Shown here in pieces: positions 12,215 to 19,720 of a stretch of 30,618 bases of DNA. Origin of the DNA: a virus; the IMG/VR virus record IMGVR_UViG_3300050138_000194, positions 1 through 30,618 of that record, one strand, 5' to 3'. Numbering within the stretch: position 1 is the first letter of the stretch; each line of letters starts with the position of its first letter. Under the pieces are notes generated by a model. That model was not told the origin of the DNA, made no database searches, and worked only from the letters and a program-made list of their open reading frames with translations. A program made the position numbers and the translations under genes.

Positions 12215-12566
12215 TCAAATTGAAACGGAATTAAAAGAAGGGTTAGATGACCCTATTAGACTTGCTTCGTTTTTAACGATTTTAGCAGGATATACGGCTT
12301 ACTATACAGAGATGCTTAAAAAAGTTTTGATTCCCAAATCCGGTAAGTGGCTAGAATTTAAACTAACAAGCCAAATAGATGACACCCCAAGAGAAAAACC
12401 GCTCTCTGATAAACATACAGATATGTTATGGGCTTCCAGTTCAGAAGGGCAGAAAGAAATAGCCCTGACTTACGAACTTCGCCGTCTTGATATTATGTAT
12501 AAGTCAATTAGTAAGAGACTTTGGAGTATGGAAAAAGATTATAGGATGTCTAAATCACAAGTATGA
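12183..12566 (+). CDS. unknown early protein, 127 aa, host gene of the HNH element
   Basis: Not recognised by function. Residues 10-36 (INQIETELKEGLDDPIRLAS and FLTILAG) share 14 of 27 positions with residues 6-31 of the preceding protein, and the sequence then runs on into YTAYYTEMLKKVLIP and a helical C-terminus (KEIALTYELRRLDIMYKSIS). Mostly helical and basic; a small recombination or terminase-like helper is conceivable. The start ATG overlaps the end of the HNH frame by 32 bases, and there is no ribosome site, so it may depend on translation of the HNH frame. Confidence 0.65.
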   Translation: MLSTDTPLTINQIETELKEGLDDPIRLASFLTILAGYTAYYTEMLKKVLIPKSGKWLEFKLTSQIDDTPREKPLSDKHTDMLWASSSEGQKEIALTYELRRLDIMYKSISKRLWSMEKDYRMSKSQV

Positions 12567-12582
12567 AAACTTTATTTAATTA

Positions 12583-12852
12583 ATGACCATCTGGCGCACC
12601 ATTTACATACTAATCCTATTCGTTGTCCTTTTAGCTATTGGTACTTATTTAAACCTGACTAAGCCGGTAAAGACAGCTCTAGAACCGAGGGGACCGCAGG
12701 TGGAAACCAATATTATTGATTACGAAAGTTGGAGTCCTGACGTTAAGCAAGCGACCACAACACTACCTAAAGCGACTAACTTAGTACCACCAAAGTTTAT
12801 ACAACCTAAACAGTGTTATCAATTCGCAGATAAAAAACCTATATGTCAATAA
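12583..12852 (+). CDS. membrane-anchored protein, 89 aa
   Basis: Residues 4-24 (WRTIYILILFVVLLAIGTYL) form a signal anchor. The rest is a polar, Pro-rich chain (KPVKTALEPRG) ending in a Cys-containing tail (KQCYQFADKKPICQ) that could form a disulphide outside the membrane. Topology resembles a spanin or an envelope protein, but it sits between early and late genes, away from the lysin. Overlaps the next gene by ten bases. Confidence 0.55.
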   Translation: MTIWRTIYILILFVVLLAIGTYLNLTKPVKTALEPRGPQVETNIIDYESWSPDVKQATTTLPKATNLVPPKFIQPKQCYQFADKKPICQ

Positions 12853-13031
12853 ATATATTCCAAGAATCTCTACGAGATATGCGTGCGCACTTTTATCGCT
12901 CCAAAAAGCCTTTCCCTATGCACATGCAGAAAGAGAATAGAGAATACTGGGGCTTTAAAGATAGTAATGGTTATGTATGGAGAGGGCTGGCTAGTTACGA
13001 ACAGGCTAAATATTTAAGCGAGAGAATGTGA
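12843..13031 (+). CDS. unknown small protein, 62 aa
   Basis: Not recognised. Rich in aromatic and basic residues (MRAHFYRSKKPFPMHMQ, REYWGFKDSNGYVWRGLAS). YWGFKDSNGYVW looks like a beta-hairpin. It overlaps the gene before by ten bases and the gene after by four, within a tight three-gene group of which the other two are membrane proteins. Confidence 0.55.
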   Translation: MSINIFQESLRDMRAHFYRSKKPFPMHMQKENREYWGFKDSNGYVWRGLASYEQAKYLSERM

Positions 13032-13375
13032 AAGAACTACTAATTAATTTTTACCGGCAGACTTTTAAACAAGAGTTCCTTCAACCTTTGAACACCTCGT
13101 TAGCCGAGATAAGTGCTTTTGAGAGTTTGATTAAATACTTAGTTTATTTAGCAGCATTTATTTACATTCTCGGCTTTCATCCTTCCAGGTGGTTGGTTAT
13201 AGGAACAGCGGTAGTAATGACTCTAGGACTATGGTGGGTGGGAAAGAAACTGATTAAACACAGAGTTCCCCACACACAGGCGGAGATAACAAATTCCCTT
13301 AATCCGCAGATGGTGGCTATAAACCGAATTTTAGAGAATACTGAGGAATTACTGGCTTCAGTTAAAAGCGATTGA
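13028..13375 (+). CDS. two-span membrane protein, 115 aa
   Basis: GTG start overlapping the previous stop (GTGA). Two adjacent spans, about residues 34-50 (LIKYLVYLAAFIYILGF) and 55-72 (WLVIGTAVVMTLGLWWV), with a short loop, then a basic stretch and a helical C-terminus (NRILENTEELLASVKSD). The two-span hairpin with cytoplasmic ends is the topology of class II holins, making this a second holin candidate, though it is not beside the lysin. It is the last gene before the late promoter. Confidence 0.6.
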   Translation: MKELLINFYRQTFKQEFLQPLNTSLAEISAFESLIKYLVYLAAFIYILGFHPSRWLVIGTAVVMTLGLWWVGKKLIKHRVPHTQAEITNSLNPQMVAINRILENTEELLASVKSD

Positions 13376-13395
13376 CGGGCATTTGGTGCAATTAT

Positions 13396-13424
13396 TAGAC
13401 AAAAGGTAAATTATGTGATATACT
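13396..13424 (+). promoter_or_regulatory. sigma-70 promoter at the start of the packaging/structural unit
   Basis: TAGACA (5 of 6 to TTGACA) at 13396-13401, a 17-base spacer and TATACT (5 of 6 to TATAAT) at 13419-13424, in a 75-base gap between genes. It is placed to transcribe the terminase and head genes. Confidence 0.7.
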
Positions 13425-13450
13425 TACTTTAAATAATTAAACTTAATAAA

Positions 13451-13582
13451 ATGGACGCACAACTTCAAGCAGATTTACAGGGCGTTTGCGATAAAGACCA
13501 AGTGGCCTTTAGCGTAACTGTTACTCCAGTAGTTCCTGCCCCCGAAACAGTGTCTTTTACCCCTACCGCACCCGCCGTATAA
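13451..13582 (+). CDS. tiny leader protein, 43 aa
   Basis: MDAQLQADLQGVCDKDQVAF then a Pro/Thr/Val-rich end (VTPVVPAPETVSFTPTAPAV). It is the first frame after the late promoter, and a terminator-like hairpin overlaps its last codons, so its translation might influence read-through. No clear ribosome site. Composition is like the tail of the protein at 956-1252 (Pro/Thr/Val). Function unknown. Confidence 0.5.
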   Translation: MDAQLQADLQGVCDKDQVAFSVTVTPVVPAPETVSFTPTAPAV

Positions 13583-13604
13583 GCTGGCTGCGGTTTTATT
13601 TTAG
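13565..13604 (+). terminator. terminator-like hairpin, possible attenuator
   Basis: ACCGCA (13565-13570) pairs with TGCGGT (13589-13594). After a three-base bulge GCC/GGC continues the stem, and TTTATTTT follows. The left arm is coding for the 43-aa frame, so ribosomes reading that frame would disrupt it. It lies between the late promoter and all late genes, so full termination would silence them. Confidence 0.45.
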
Positions 13605-13631
13605 AACTTATAAATTAGGCTTTTTAAAGCT

Positions 13632-13808
13632 ATGCCGTATGTTTCGCAAGCACAAGAAGGCTTTTTCCACACACACGAAAAAGAGTTAAAAGCTAAAGGT
13701 GTGGATGTTTCAGAATGGGACAAGGCGACAAAAGGTAAGCATCTGCCCAAACGGGCAAAAGGTCGGAAAAAAGCTAAGAATACTACACCCAAAGAACTAT
13801 ATGGCTAA
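13632..13808 (+). CDS. unknown small basic protein, 58 aa
   Basis: MPYVSQAQEGFFHTHEKELK, then a very basic end (LPKRAKGRKKAKNTTPKELYG). Pattern typical of small proteins near packaging genes. A 12-base palindrome (GCTTTTTAAAGC) immediately precedes the ATG. Overlaps the next gene by eight bases. Not recognised further. Confidence 0.6.
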   Translation: MPYVSQAQEGFFHTHEKELKAKGVDVSEWDKATKGKHLPKRAKGRKKAKNTTPKELYG

Positions 13809-14022
13809 ATTGACAACACAAGGTAGAAATAAGATAGCAAGTAAGAATTTTGCTTTACCCGGACGAAGATTTCCTATTGAGGACGCTTCACATGCCCGTA
13901 ATGCTTTATCTAGAGCAGGAGCTAAAGGCAGAAAGAGAATGGCTAAGAATACCACCCCGGGCCAAATATTCCAAGACAAGACAGGAATGAAAGGCCAGTG
14001 GCAAGCACATAAGACTATTTAA
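13801..14022 (+). CDS. small phage protein with FALPGRRFPIEDASHARNAL motif
   Basis: 73 aa from ATG 13801. A longer frame from 13699 runs inside the previous gene and has no ribosome site. NFALPGRRFPIEDASHARNA followed by LSRAGAKGRKRMA is a motif known from many phage proteins, either free-standing or at the end of head-maturation proteins: 'F-A-L-P-x-R-x-(F/Y)-P-I-x-D-x-x-H-A-R-x-A-L'. The exact role is unknown; association with head genes is usual and fits here, just before the terminase. Confidence 0.65.
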   Translation: MAKLTTQGRNKIASKNFALPGRRFPIEDASHARNALSRAGAKGRKRMAKNTTPGQIFQDKTGMKGQWQAHKTI

Positions 14023-14039
14023 TAACTAATTATAAAACA

Positions 14040-14285
14040 ATGGAATCCAAAGGAAAGTCAACGGCAAAAGCCTACCAAGAGGAATTAATGAAAGACCAAC
14101 CGTTTAGGCGACATCAGTCAGCTCATACTAACAGTGTGACAGACGCAGCTGATATGGGACACGGCAAAAGCGGAGCTGGTAAGAATATACTGGAAGATAA
14201 AGAACCCGCTAAAGGTGATTTAAGCAAAGGTGGAAATAAGGGTTTTACATCAAGTGTAAGCGGTAAGACACCTGCAAAGAAGTAG
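14040..14285 (+). CDS. unknown hydrophilic protein, 81 aa
   Basis: Low-complexity, Lys/Gly/Ser-rich and probably disordered (ADMGHGKSGAGKNILEDKEP; GGNKGFTSSVSGKTPAKK). No motif recognised. Position before the terminase suggests a packaging or head accessory; composition would also suit a nucleic-acid-binding filler protein. Confidence 0.55.
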   Translation: MESKGKSTAKAYQEELMKDQPFRRHQSAHTNSVTDAADMGHGKSGAGKNILEDKEPAKGDLSKGGNKGFTSSVSGKTPAKK

Positions 14286-14320
14286 GCTTAGATAAGCGAT
14301 AAACTAATAGCGATAACAAG

Positions 14321-14608
14321 ATGGCCGCTGAAACAGTAGCATTAAGAAATCTAGCACGAAGAGTTAAGCAAGCAGCTCTTGAAAAAGCAGAGTTTGTTTT
14401 GAATAATCCTAATATGGTTGAAAAGGAATTATATAACGAAACCTTTTTAACAGTACTTAAAAATGCTGTACCAAGAACGCAAGAAGTTACAGGTGAAGAC
14501 GGACAACCGTTAGTTATACAGATAGCTAAAGAGATAGCTGATAAAAATGCAATTAACTCCGAGCCAAGCACAGATAGCCAAGAGCCAAGCCCGCTTCCGA
14601 GTAATTAA
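14321..14608 (+). CDS. probable terminase small subunit
   Basis: 95 aa. ALRNLARRVKQAALEKAEFV and VEKELYNETFLTVLKNAVPR form helices, then VTGEDGQPLVIQIAKEIADK ends like many small terminases (G-E-D-G-x-P-(I/L) followed by an I-A-x-E-I-A helix and an Asn), which recognise the packaging start and activate the large subunit. It overlaps the large terminase by 62 bases. No N-terminal helix-turn-helix is obvious and it is short for the family, so the call relies on the C-terminal pattern and position. Confidence 0.6.
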   Translation: MAAETVALRNLARRVKQAALEKAEFVLNNPNMVEKELYNETFLTVLKNAVPRTQEVTGEDGQPLVIQIAKEIADKNAINSEPSTDSQEPSPLPSN

Positions 14609-15764
14609 CTGCGGACGGCGTTTTGGTAAAACAACAGAAGCGGCAGAAGAGATTAAAGGTAAAGCTTTAGGTAAAGAAAGAAGAATTTGTTATATAGCCC
14701 CAACTTATCAGCAAGCAAGAGATATTGCTTGGGAACAGTTTAAAAGCGAACTAAGACCCATTATAACCAGCACTAACGAAGCTAGATTAGAGATTAAAAC
14801 CAGAACTCAAGATAAAGGCGAAAGTTTAATAATCCTTAGAGGGTGGGAAAGTGTAGAAACTTTAAGAGGACAGAAATTTGATTTTTTGGTGATAGATGAA
14901 GTCGCTAGTATGCGAAACTTTTGGCTGAACTGGCAGGAAGTTTTAAGACCTACACTTACAGACAATAAAGGCGATGCACTCTTTATCTCAACACCTAAAG
15001 GCTTTAATCATTTTTACGATTTATATAACCTAGAGAGTAAAGACAAGGATTACAAGAGTTTTCATTTTACAACCTATGATAATCCGTTTATTCCTAAAGA
15101 AGAAATTGATAAGGCTAAAGAAGAACTGACTGAAGATAGATTTGCTCAAGAGTATTTAGCCGACTTTAGAAAGACTGAAGGATTGGTTTATAAAGAATTT
15201 GACCGCAAGAAGCATTTATTTGATGACGAAGTTAAAAATGTTAATGAATATATAGCGGGAATAGACTTTGGTTTTACAAATCCTTGCGCTGTAATTCCGA
15301 TAAAGAAAGACAATGATAACTGCTATTGGGTAACGGGTGAATGGTATAAAACCAAGAGAACCGAGAAACAAATAGCTGAATATGTAGATAGTTGCCAATT
15401 TAATAAAGTTTACCCTGACCCTGAAAACCCGTCAGCAATAGAAGTTTTAAATGAAAAAGGTATAAATGTTGTAGAAGTTACCAAAGGTAAAGACAGCGTG
15501 ATGAGCGGCATAAATAAGGTCCGGGAACTTTTAAAACAGAATAGACTAAAAATACATCGCTCCTGCCAGAATTTAATAAACGAATTTGAAACCTATAGCT
15601 ACCCAGATAAACAATCTGGACATAACGAGCAAGAAAATCCAATTAAAGAACACGACCACGCTTTAGATGCTTTACGATACGTTTTAATGACTGACTCACC
15701 CACTGTAAAACAAAGCGAACCCGAAGAAGAATATCAACCACTTCACGCAGAAATAGGAATTTAA
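14547..15764 (+). CDS. terL: terminase large subunit
   Basis: 405 aa, nearly full family length. ATPase: GRRFGKTT at residues 23-30 (Walker A of the large-terminase type), Q in YIAPTYQQARDIAW, FDFLVIDEVA near 110 (Walker B with catalytic Glu), and LFISTPKG (coupling motif). RNase H-like nuclease: GIDFGFTNPCAV (first Asp), YPDPENPSA (second acidic site) and EHDHALDALRYVL (third). It powers DNA entry into the prohead through the portal and cuts concatemers. Start ATG 14547 is inside the small terminase gene; a six-base gap separates it from the portal gene. Confidence 0.95.
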   Translation: MQLTPSQAQIAKSQARFRVINCGRRFGKTTEAAEEIKGKALGKERRICYIAPTYQQARDIAWEQFKSELRPIITSTNEARLEIKTRTQDKGESLIILRGWESVETLRGQKFDFLVIDEVASMRNFWLNWQEVLRPTLTDNKGDALFISTPKGFNHFYDLYNLESKDKDYKSFHFTTYDNPFIPKEEIDKAKEELTEDRFAQEYLADFRKTEGLVYKEFDRKKHLFDDEVKNVNEYIAGIDFGFTNPCAVIPIKKDNDNCYWVTGEWYKTKRTEKQIAEYVDSCQFNKVYPDPENPSAIEVLNEKGINVVEVTKGKDSVMSGINKVRELLKQNRLKIHRSCQNLINEFETYSYPDKQSGHNEQENPIKEHDHALDALRYVLMTDSPTVKQSEPEEEYQPLHAEIGI

Positions 15765-15770
15765 TAAAGT

Positions 15771-17918
15771 ATGCCCAATAAAACCAGCAAAACCGAAGAA
15801 GTTTTAAATAAACCTATCCGTAAATTATCGGATAAGGAGATTCGTGACCGTGTGGTTAGCCAGGCACTCCGTGAAATACAATGGGCCAGAGTTTATAAGC
15901 AAGGCAAGATTAGAAACTGGCAGATTAACGAGCAGATGTATTACACCAAAGTTAATAAGTCCTCTTACGCTACGGGACTTAACTATGGAAACATTTCAGC
16001 GGCTAATTCTTTGCTTGCTACTTCACGCTCTAACGTCAACTTAGCCCGTATGCAGGAGTTTGTGCATACCTTGCAATCTAAGACCAACACACCATTAGTT
16101 TTTAAATACCAGAAGAAAAAAGAAAGCCAGCTAGCCAGAGTTAAAAGATTAAACAGTTTAGTAACCCAAGATAGGGACACAGGTTTTTGGGATATTAAAA
16201 GATTAGTCGGACAGAAACAGGTTATTATTTATGGCCGAGCGCAGTTTTGTTATTACGCTGATAGTGTAGACGGCTATCAATCACACCTTGAAAATATAGA
16301 CGTTTATGATTTTTTAATTGACCCTTCAGGTGGTGGATTAGATTACGAAAAAGCCCGTTATATGGGTAGGTATGGGGTTGTATTTGATAAGGATGACCTT
16401 GAAGCCGGTGTTGCAGCCGGGATTTACGATAAAGACTCTGTCCGTGAGATTATCCAAGGCGGTGGTAACAATACCGAAAGCCCACAGGAAGAAACCAACA
16501 AACTTTCAAGGATGTACGGTCAGAATACTATTGGAAAAAAAGAATTAACAAGTGATAACAAGTTTAAGTTTTGGGAATGGTATACAACGTTCTTTAATCC
16601 TAACACCCAAAAAACTGAACGCTACTGTTTAACAATGCAGGAACGGGCAGGTAAGGCTATTGAAGTTTCGCCTTTAACTGATAAATTTGGAGCAACCAAA
16701 GACTTGCCACTTGGCCCCTGGCCGATTTGGGGTTATGCGGCTTTCCCCGACCTTACTGAATACTGGACACCTTCTTATTGCGATTATGCCCGTGAGAATA
16801 TAATGGCTCAAGACGTGACGATTAATCAGATGTTAGATAACTCTGAAGCTATTAACAAACCGATGAAACTTGTACAAGTAGGAGCTATTGAAAACCTTGC
16901 TGAACTTAAGTACAGACGGGATGGCAGAATAATGGTCAAGCAAGGCGTAGATATTAACAAAGCTTTTCAGACACTAGTAACACCGGCCATAGATTCACCG
17001 ATTAAAGTTTTTAATATTTTGGACAGGCTCTTACAAAAGAGTATGGGTGTTAGCGACCAAGCCGAGGGAATTCATACTGACACTTCCACAGACACTTTAG
17101 GAATTTACGAAGGTAACAAAGAAGAAGCAGATGACAGGTTTGAACTTCTTAACACCTCTGAGTCGTTTGGAATGAATCGCTTTGCCAAACTTTACGAGTT
17201 GGGAGTGCGTGAAAACCTTACAAAGAAAATAGCCGTTGATATGATTGGCGGCGAGGGGATTGAACAGGAAATGGTGTCTAAGAATGATATGTTTAAAAAG
17301 TCCGACTCTTACGGCGTGATAGTTGAAGCTTCGGATGCAGAAGAAAGGCACTCGGAATCCACCAAAGACCGTATCTTAAAATGGCTGGAAGCTGAAACAG
17401 ACAACCAGATTACTTGGCCAATACTTTCAAAGTTGGTAAATATTAAAAAGATATTTGAATACAAAGCAGGACTTGCGGGTGTAAAGGATGAAGACATTAG
17501 GGAATTTTTGGATAACTCGGTATATGGAGATAACAACTTAATGTCTGAGTGTGCAAAGGATATTGAAGAATTAGAGCAAGGAAATGACATTACGCCAAAC
17601 CCTTCGGCTAACACGGCTTACTTGCAGAAACTAAACGATTATATTCAGTCCCACCTTGAAACCATCCAAAAAGACCCTGCTCTCTTAAAACGATTTGCTT
17701 TGTATGTTCAAGGAGTTGTCCCAATAGCAACTAAGAACACCGCAAGAGAAGTCCAACAGCACGCTACTAACCTTTTACTGGAAACTGCTAACGCCCCGTT
17801 AAATGGTGCAAATCCGCCACAGGGAGGCATCCCGCCAGTACAACCAGGACAACCAATGCCACAAGGCGCACCACCTATGCAACAACCAGCCAACTTACCA
17901 ATTAATCAACCACAATAA
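15771..17918 (+). CDS. portal protein
   Basis: 715 aa, the size of P22-type portals. A long helical body with W-x-x-N-E-Q-M-Y-Y near residue 48, NVNLARMQEFVHTLQSKT, DVYDFLIDPSGGG (about 180-192, a portal-type strand motif), LGPWPIWGYAAFPDLTEYW, and VTINQMLDNSEAINKPMKLV. The C-terminal 60 residues are Pro/Gln-rich and disordered (PQGGIPPVQPGQPMPQG). It forms the ring through which DNA enters and leaves and to which the adaptor binds. Its place after terL and before scaffold and coat confirms the identity. The stop overlaps the next ATG (TAATG). Confidence 0.88.
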   Translation: MPNKTSKTEEVLNKPIRKLSDKEIRDRVVSQALREIQWARVYKQGKIRNWQINEQMYYTKVNKSSYATGLNYGNISAANSLLATSRSNVNLARMQEFVHTLQSKTNTPLVFKYQKKKESQLARVKRLNSLVTQDRDTGFWDIKRLVGQKQVIIYGRAQFCYYADSVDGYQSHLENIDVYDFLIDPSGGGLDYEKARYMGRYGVVFDKDDLEAGVAAGIYDKDSVREIIQGGGNNTESPQEETNKLSRMYGQNTIGKKELTSDNKFKFWEWYTTFFNPNTQKTERYCLTMQERAGKAIEVSPLTDKFGATKDLPLGPWPIWGYAAFPDLTEYWTPSYCDYARENIMAQDVTINQMLDNSEAINKPMKLVQVGAIENLAELKYRRDGRIMVKQGVDINKAFQTLVTPAIDSPIKVFNILDRLLQKSMGVSDQAEGIHTDTSTDTLGIYEGNKEEADDRFELLNTSESFGMNRFAKLYELGVRENLTKKIAVDMIGGEGIEQEMVSKNDMFKKSDSYGVIVEASDAEERHSESTKDRILKWLEAETDNQITWPILSKLVNIKKIFEYKAGLAGVKDEDIREFLDNSVYGDNNLMSECAKDIEELEQGNDITPNPSANTAYLQKLNDYIQSHLETIQKDPALLKRFALYVQGVVPIATKNTAREVQQHATNLLLETANAPLNGANPPQGGIPPVQPGQPMPQGAPPMQQPANLPINQPQ

Positions 17919-18364
17919 TGGATAAACCAACCGAACAACTTAAATACTCAATCCTTGAACCAAATGAAGACCAGTCAAAGTCTGTTATTCTGAAAGAAGG
18001 TATGAACTCTACCTTTACCATACAGGATTTTGCCAATAACCGAGTATCTTTGTTAAAGAAAAAACAAGAACTGGAAGCTGAAACTTCGGTTAATGAAGCC
18101 GCCAAGCAGAATATTATAGGCACTCACCCGCAAGTTAAGGACATGGATGAAAAATGGTTGATTGCCGCCGCCGCTTACTACCAATTTAATGAAAGAGTTA
18201 AAAAAAATCTCACTACTTTGCAACAGATTGATGATATACTAAAGATTGAAACAGATGAGTTAGTGGAAATAGCTAAACAGACAGGACTTCAGACGCAGAT
18301 TACAAATGATAAAGGGATAGAAGTTTTTACCGCAGCTTTAACTAACGATAATGCCAAATTATAA
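17918..18364 (+). CDS. unknown head-module protein, 148 aa
   Basis: Not recognised. Hydrophilic and helical, with coiled-coil stretches (FANNRVSLLKKKQELEAETS; RVKKNLTTLQQIDDILKIET). Sits between portal and scaffold with one-base overlap to the portal; a head assembly or internal protein is plausible. Fourteen bases overlap with the next gene. Confidence 0.65.
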   Translation: MDKPTEQLKYSILEPNEDQSKSVILKEGMNSTFTIQDFANNRVSLLKKKQELEAETSVNEAAKQNIIGTHPQVKDMDEKWLIAAAAYYQFNERVKKNLTTLQQIDDILKIETDELVEIAKQTGLQTQITNDKGIEVFTAALTNDNAKL

Positions 18365-18506
18365 AGTAATTTTTACAGCCGACGGCAAGGAGATACAAAT
18401 TACAGTTTATGCCGAGAACAACAAAGAAGCGGTAGAGAAAGCCTCAAAGTTTTTTAAAGTAAGCGTAGGCGAGATTAAGTTAAAAACATTTAATCGTTAC
18501 AAGTAA
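18351..18506 (+). CDS. small head-module protein, 51 aa
   Basis: MPNYKVIFTADGKEIQITVY then AENNKEAVEKASKFFKVSVG: a beta-hairpin, a helix, and a strand, as in small ferredoxin-like or coat-binding proteins. Coupled on both sides (14-base overlap before, TAATG after). Not recognised by family. Confidence 0.6.
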   Translation: MPNYKVIFTADGKEIQITVYAENNKEAVEKASKFFKVSVGEIKLKTFNRYK

Positions 18507-18808
18507 TGTCCGAAGATAAACAGTTAATTAAATCTGACATCCGTAAGTATGCTTCTTTGGAAAGCGTAACTAAAAGTGAAGGCGGACAGATGCTTATTAA
18601 GTCCCTTAAAAGCGATATTCTGCAATCATTAGGGCTTTTAGGCAACCAGTGGGCTGAATTACCCGAACCGACTTTACGGGCTACCTGTGGGGTTTTAAAT
18701 GATAGATTAAACCTTTATAAAACATTACTTAACGCTCCCAAGAATAAAAAAGGTGCGCAGATAGCTTTAGAAGAACTTTTAAAAATTGAACCTGATATTG
18801 AGCAATGA
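18506..18808 (+). CDS. unknown head-module protein, 100 aa
   Basis: All-helical and mildly acidic (IRKYASLESVTKSEGGQMLI; LRATCGVLNDRLNLYKTLLN; IALEELLKIEPDIEQ). Not recognised; in this position (between portal and scaffold) small helical proteins often act in head assembly. Followed by the 160-base structured leader of the scaffold gene. Confidence 0.6.
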   Translation: MSEDKQLIKSDIRKYASLESVTKSEGGQMLIKSLKSDILQSLGLLGNQWAELPEPTLRATCGVLNDRLNLYKTLLNAPKNKKGAQIALEELLKIEPDIEQ

Positions 18809-18813
18809 CGAAT

Positions 18814-18956
18814 GTCCTTTTGTTTAATTTAGTTGGCTCACAAGCTAACTAGACCCGCTTCAAAAGGACGCGCGTGATTCCTTAATCAAGTTTGCAGAAA
18901 CTTAAAATCTGTTTCGCTCCTGGGTGGAGTTATATAACCCGACTGCGCCGCAGTGT
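18814..18956 (+). ncRNA. structured leader before the scaffold gene
   Basis: This fills the only sizeable gap (18809-18969) in the late unit. GTCCTTTTG (18814-18822) pairs exactly with CAAAAGGAC (18861-18869). Inside it TAGTTGGCT/AGCTAACTA (18830-18851) forms a nine-pair hairpin with a CACA loop and one G-U. Then come GATT/AATC (18876-18887), directly next to it AAGTTT/AAACTT (18888-18903), then CTCC/GGAG (18917-18929) and ACTGC/GCAGT. Six consecutive helices in 140 bases is far more than expected. It could be a regulatory leader, an RNA-processing site, a packaging site or an independent RNA. No known class recognised. Confidence 0.5.
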
Positions 18957-18969
18957 AAACGGTTAAAAT

Positions 18970-19686
18970 ATGGCTGACCAGCCTATCGCTCCCGTAGCCG
19001 AGCCAAAGGTTACCGAAACTCCTGTCGTGGAAGCTCCCAAAGAGCAACCTAAAGTGGAGCAGACAGTCAAAGAAGCTTTAGAAACGAAGCCCGAACCAAA
19101 AATGGTTCCCGAAGCCGTGCTGATTGAGATGAAGAAAGAAAACAAACAGCTGGCTAAGGAAATGAAAGACTTGAAAAAGTCCATTGAGGAAGGGGCTACG
19201 AAAAAAGAAGTTTCCGCCGACTTAAAGAGCTTAGGCGAAAAGTATAATGTTGACCCAAACTTCCTTGAGGAGTTTGCCAACACTACCAAAGCTGAAGCCG
19301 AAAAGGAGTTTAATGCCAAACTCAAACCTTTAGAGGACGAAAAAAAGGCAGCCGAACAAACCTCAAAGTTTAACGCCGTCTTTGATAAGACGATGGAAGA
19401 ACTGCCTGAGTTTAGTAAAATCGCCAAACGGGAAACAGTAAAAGCCCTCTCACTGCTTCCTGAGAACGCGAATAAAACTTTTAGGCAGATACTTGAGGAC
19501 AACTTCGGGCATCTGGTACAGGGTAAGCGGACTCTTAACCCCACTGTGCCAAGAGGGGGAAATGACGCGATTGAAATTGATATGGCGAGAGCCACCCGTG
19601 ATACCGAATACTTCCAGCAGATAATGGCAGACCCATTACTCAAAAAGAAGTATAACGAAGGTATGGGAAAACGATTGCGTTTGTAG
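18970..19686 (+). CDS. scaffolding protein
   Basis: 238 aa, with the typical scaffold build: an acidic Pro/Glu/Val-rich disordered N-terminus (VTETPVVEAPKEQPKVEQTV), a long charged coiled coil (MKKENKQLAKEMKDLKKSIE; AEKEFNAKLKPLEDEKKAA), and a basic helical C-terminus (LLKKKYNEGMGKRLRL) that would bind the coat protein. It lies directly before the coat gene, its standard place. It would shape the prohead and leave or be degraded before packaging. The large antisense frame here is only a shadow. Preceded by the structured leader; no clear GGAG before the ATG. Confidence 0.8.
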   Translation: MADQPIAPVAEPKVTETPVVEAPKEQPKVEQTVKEALETKPEPKMVPEAVLIEMKKENKQLAKEMKDLKKSIEEGATKKEVSADLKSLGEKYNVDPNFLEEFANTTKAEAEKEFNAKLKPLEDEKKAAEQTSKFNAVFDKTMEELPEFSKIAKRETVKALSLLPENANKTFRQILEDNFGHLVQGKRTLNPTVPRGGNDAIEIDMARATRDTEYFQQIMADPLLKKKYNEGMGKRLRL

Positions 19687-19695
19687 AAAAAAGCG

Positions 19696-19719
19696 GGAGT
19701 AAATAATTAACTTTACTCC
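19696..19719 (+). promoter_or_regulatory. hairpin sequestering the coat-gene ribosome site
   Basis: GGAGTAAA (19696-19703) is an exact inverted repeat of TTTACTCC (19712-19719) with an eight-base loop. The only ribosome-binding GGAG of the coat gene lies in the stem, and the possible start codons are an ATT in the loop (19706) and a TTG just past the stem (19721). Confidence 0.6.
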
Positions 19720-19720
19720 A

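Noticed and set aside
18963-19643. 226-codon minus-strand frame inside the scaffold gene
   Set aside because: It is the antisense of a Lys/Glu/Ala-rich coiled coil, which yields a Ser/Phe-rich stop-poor frame; no ribosome site and no recognisable domain.
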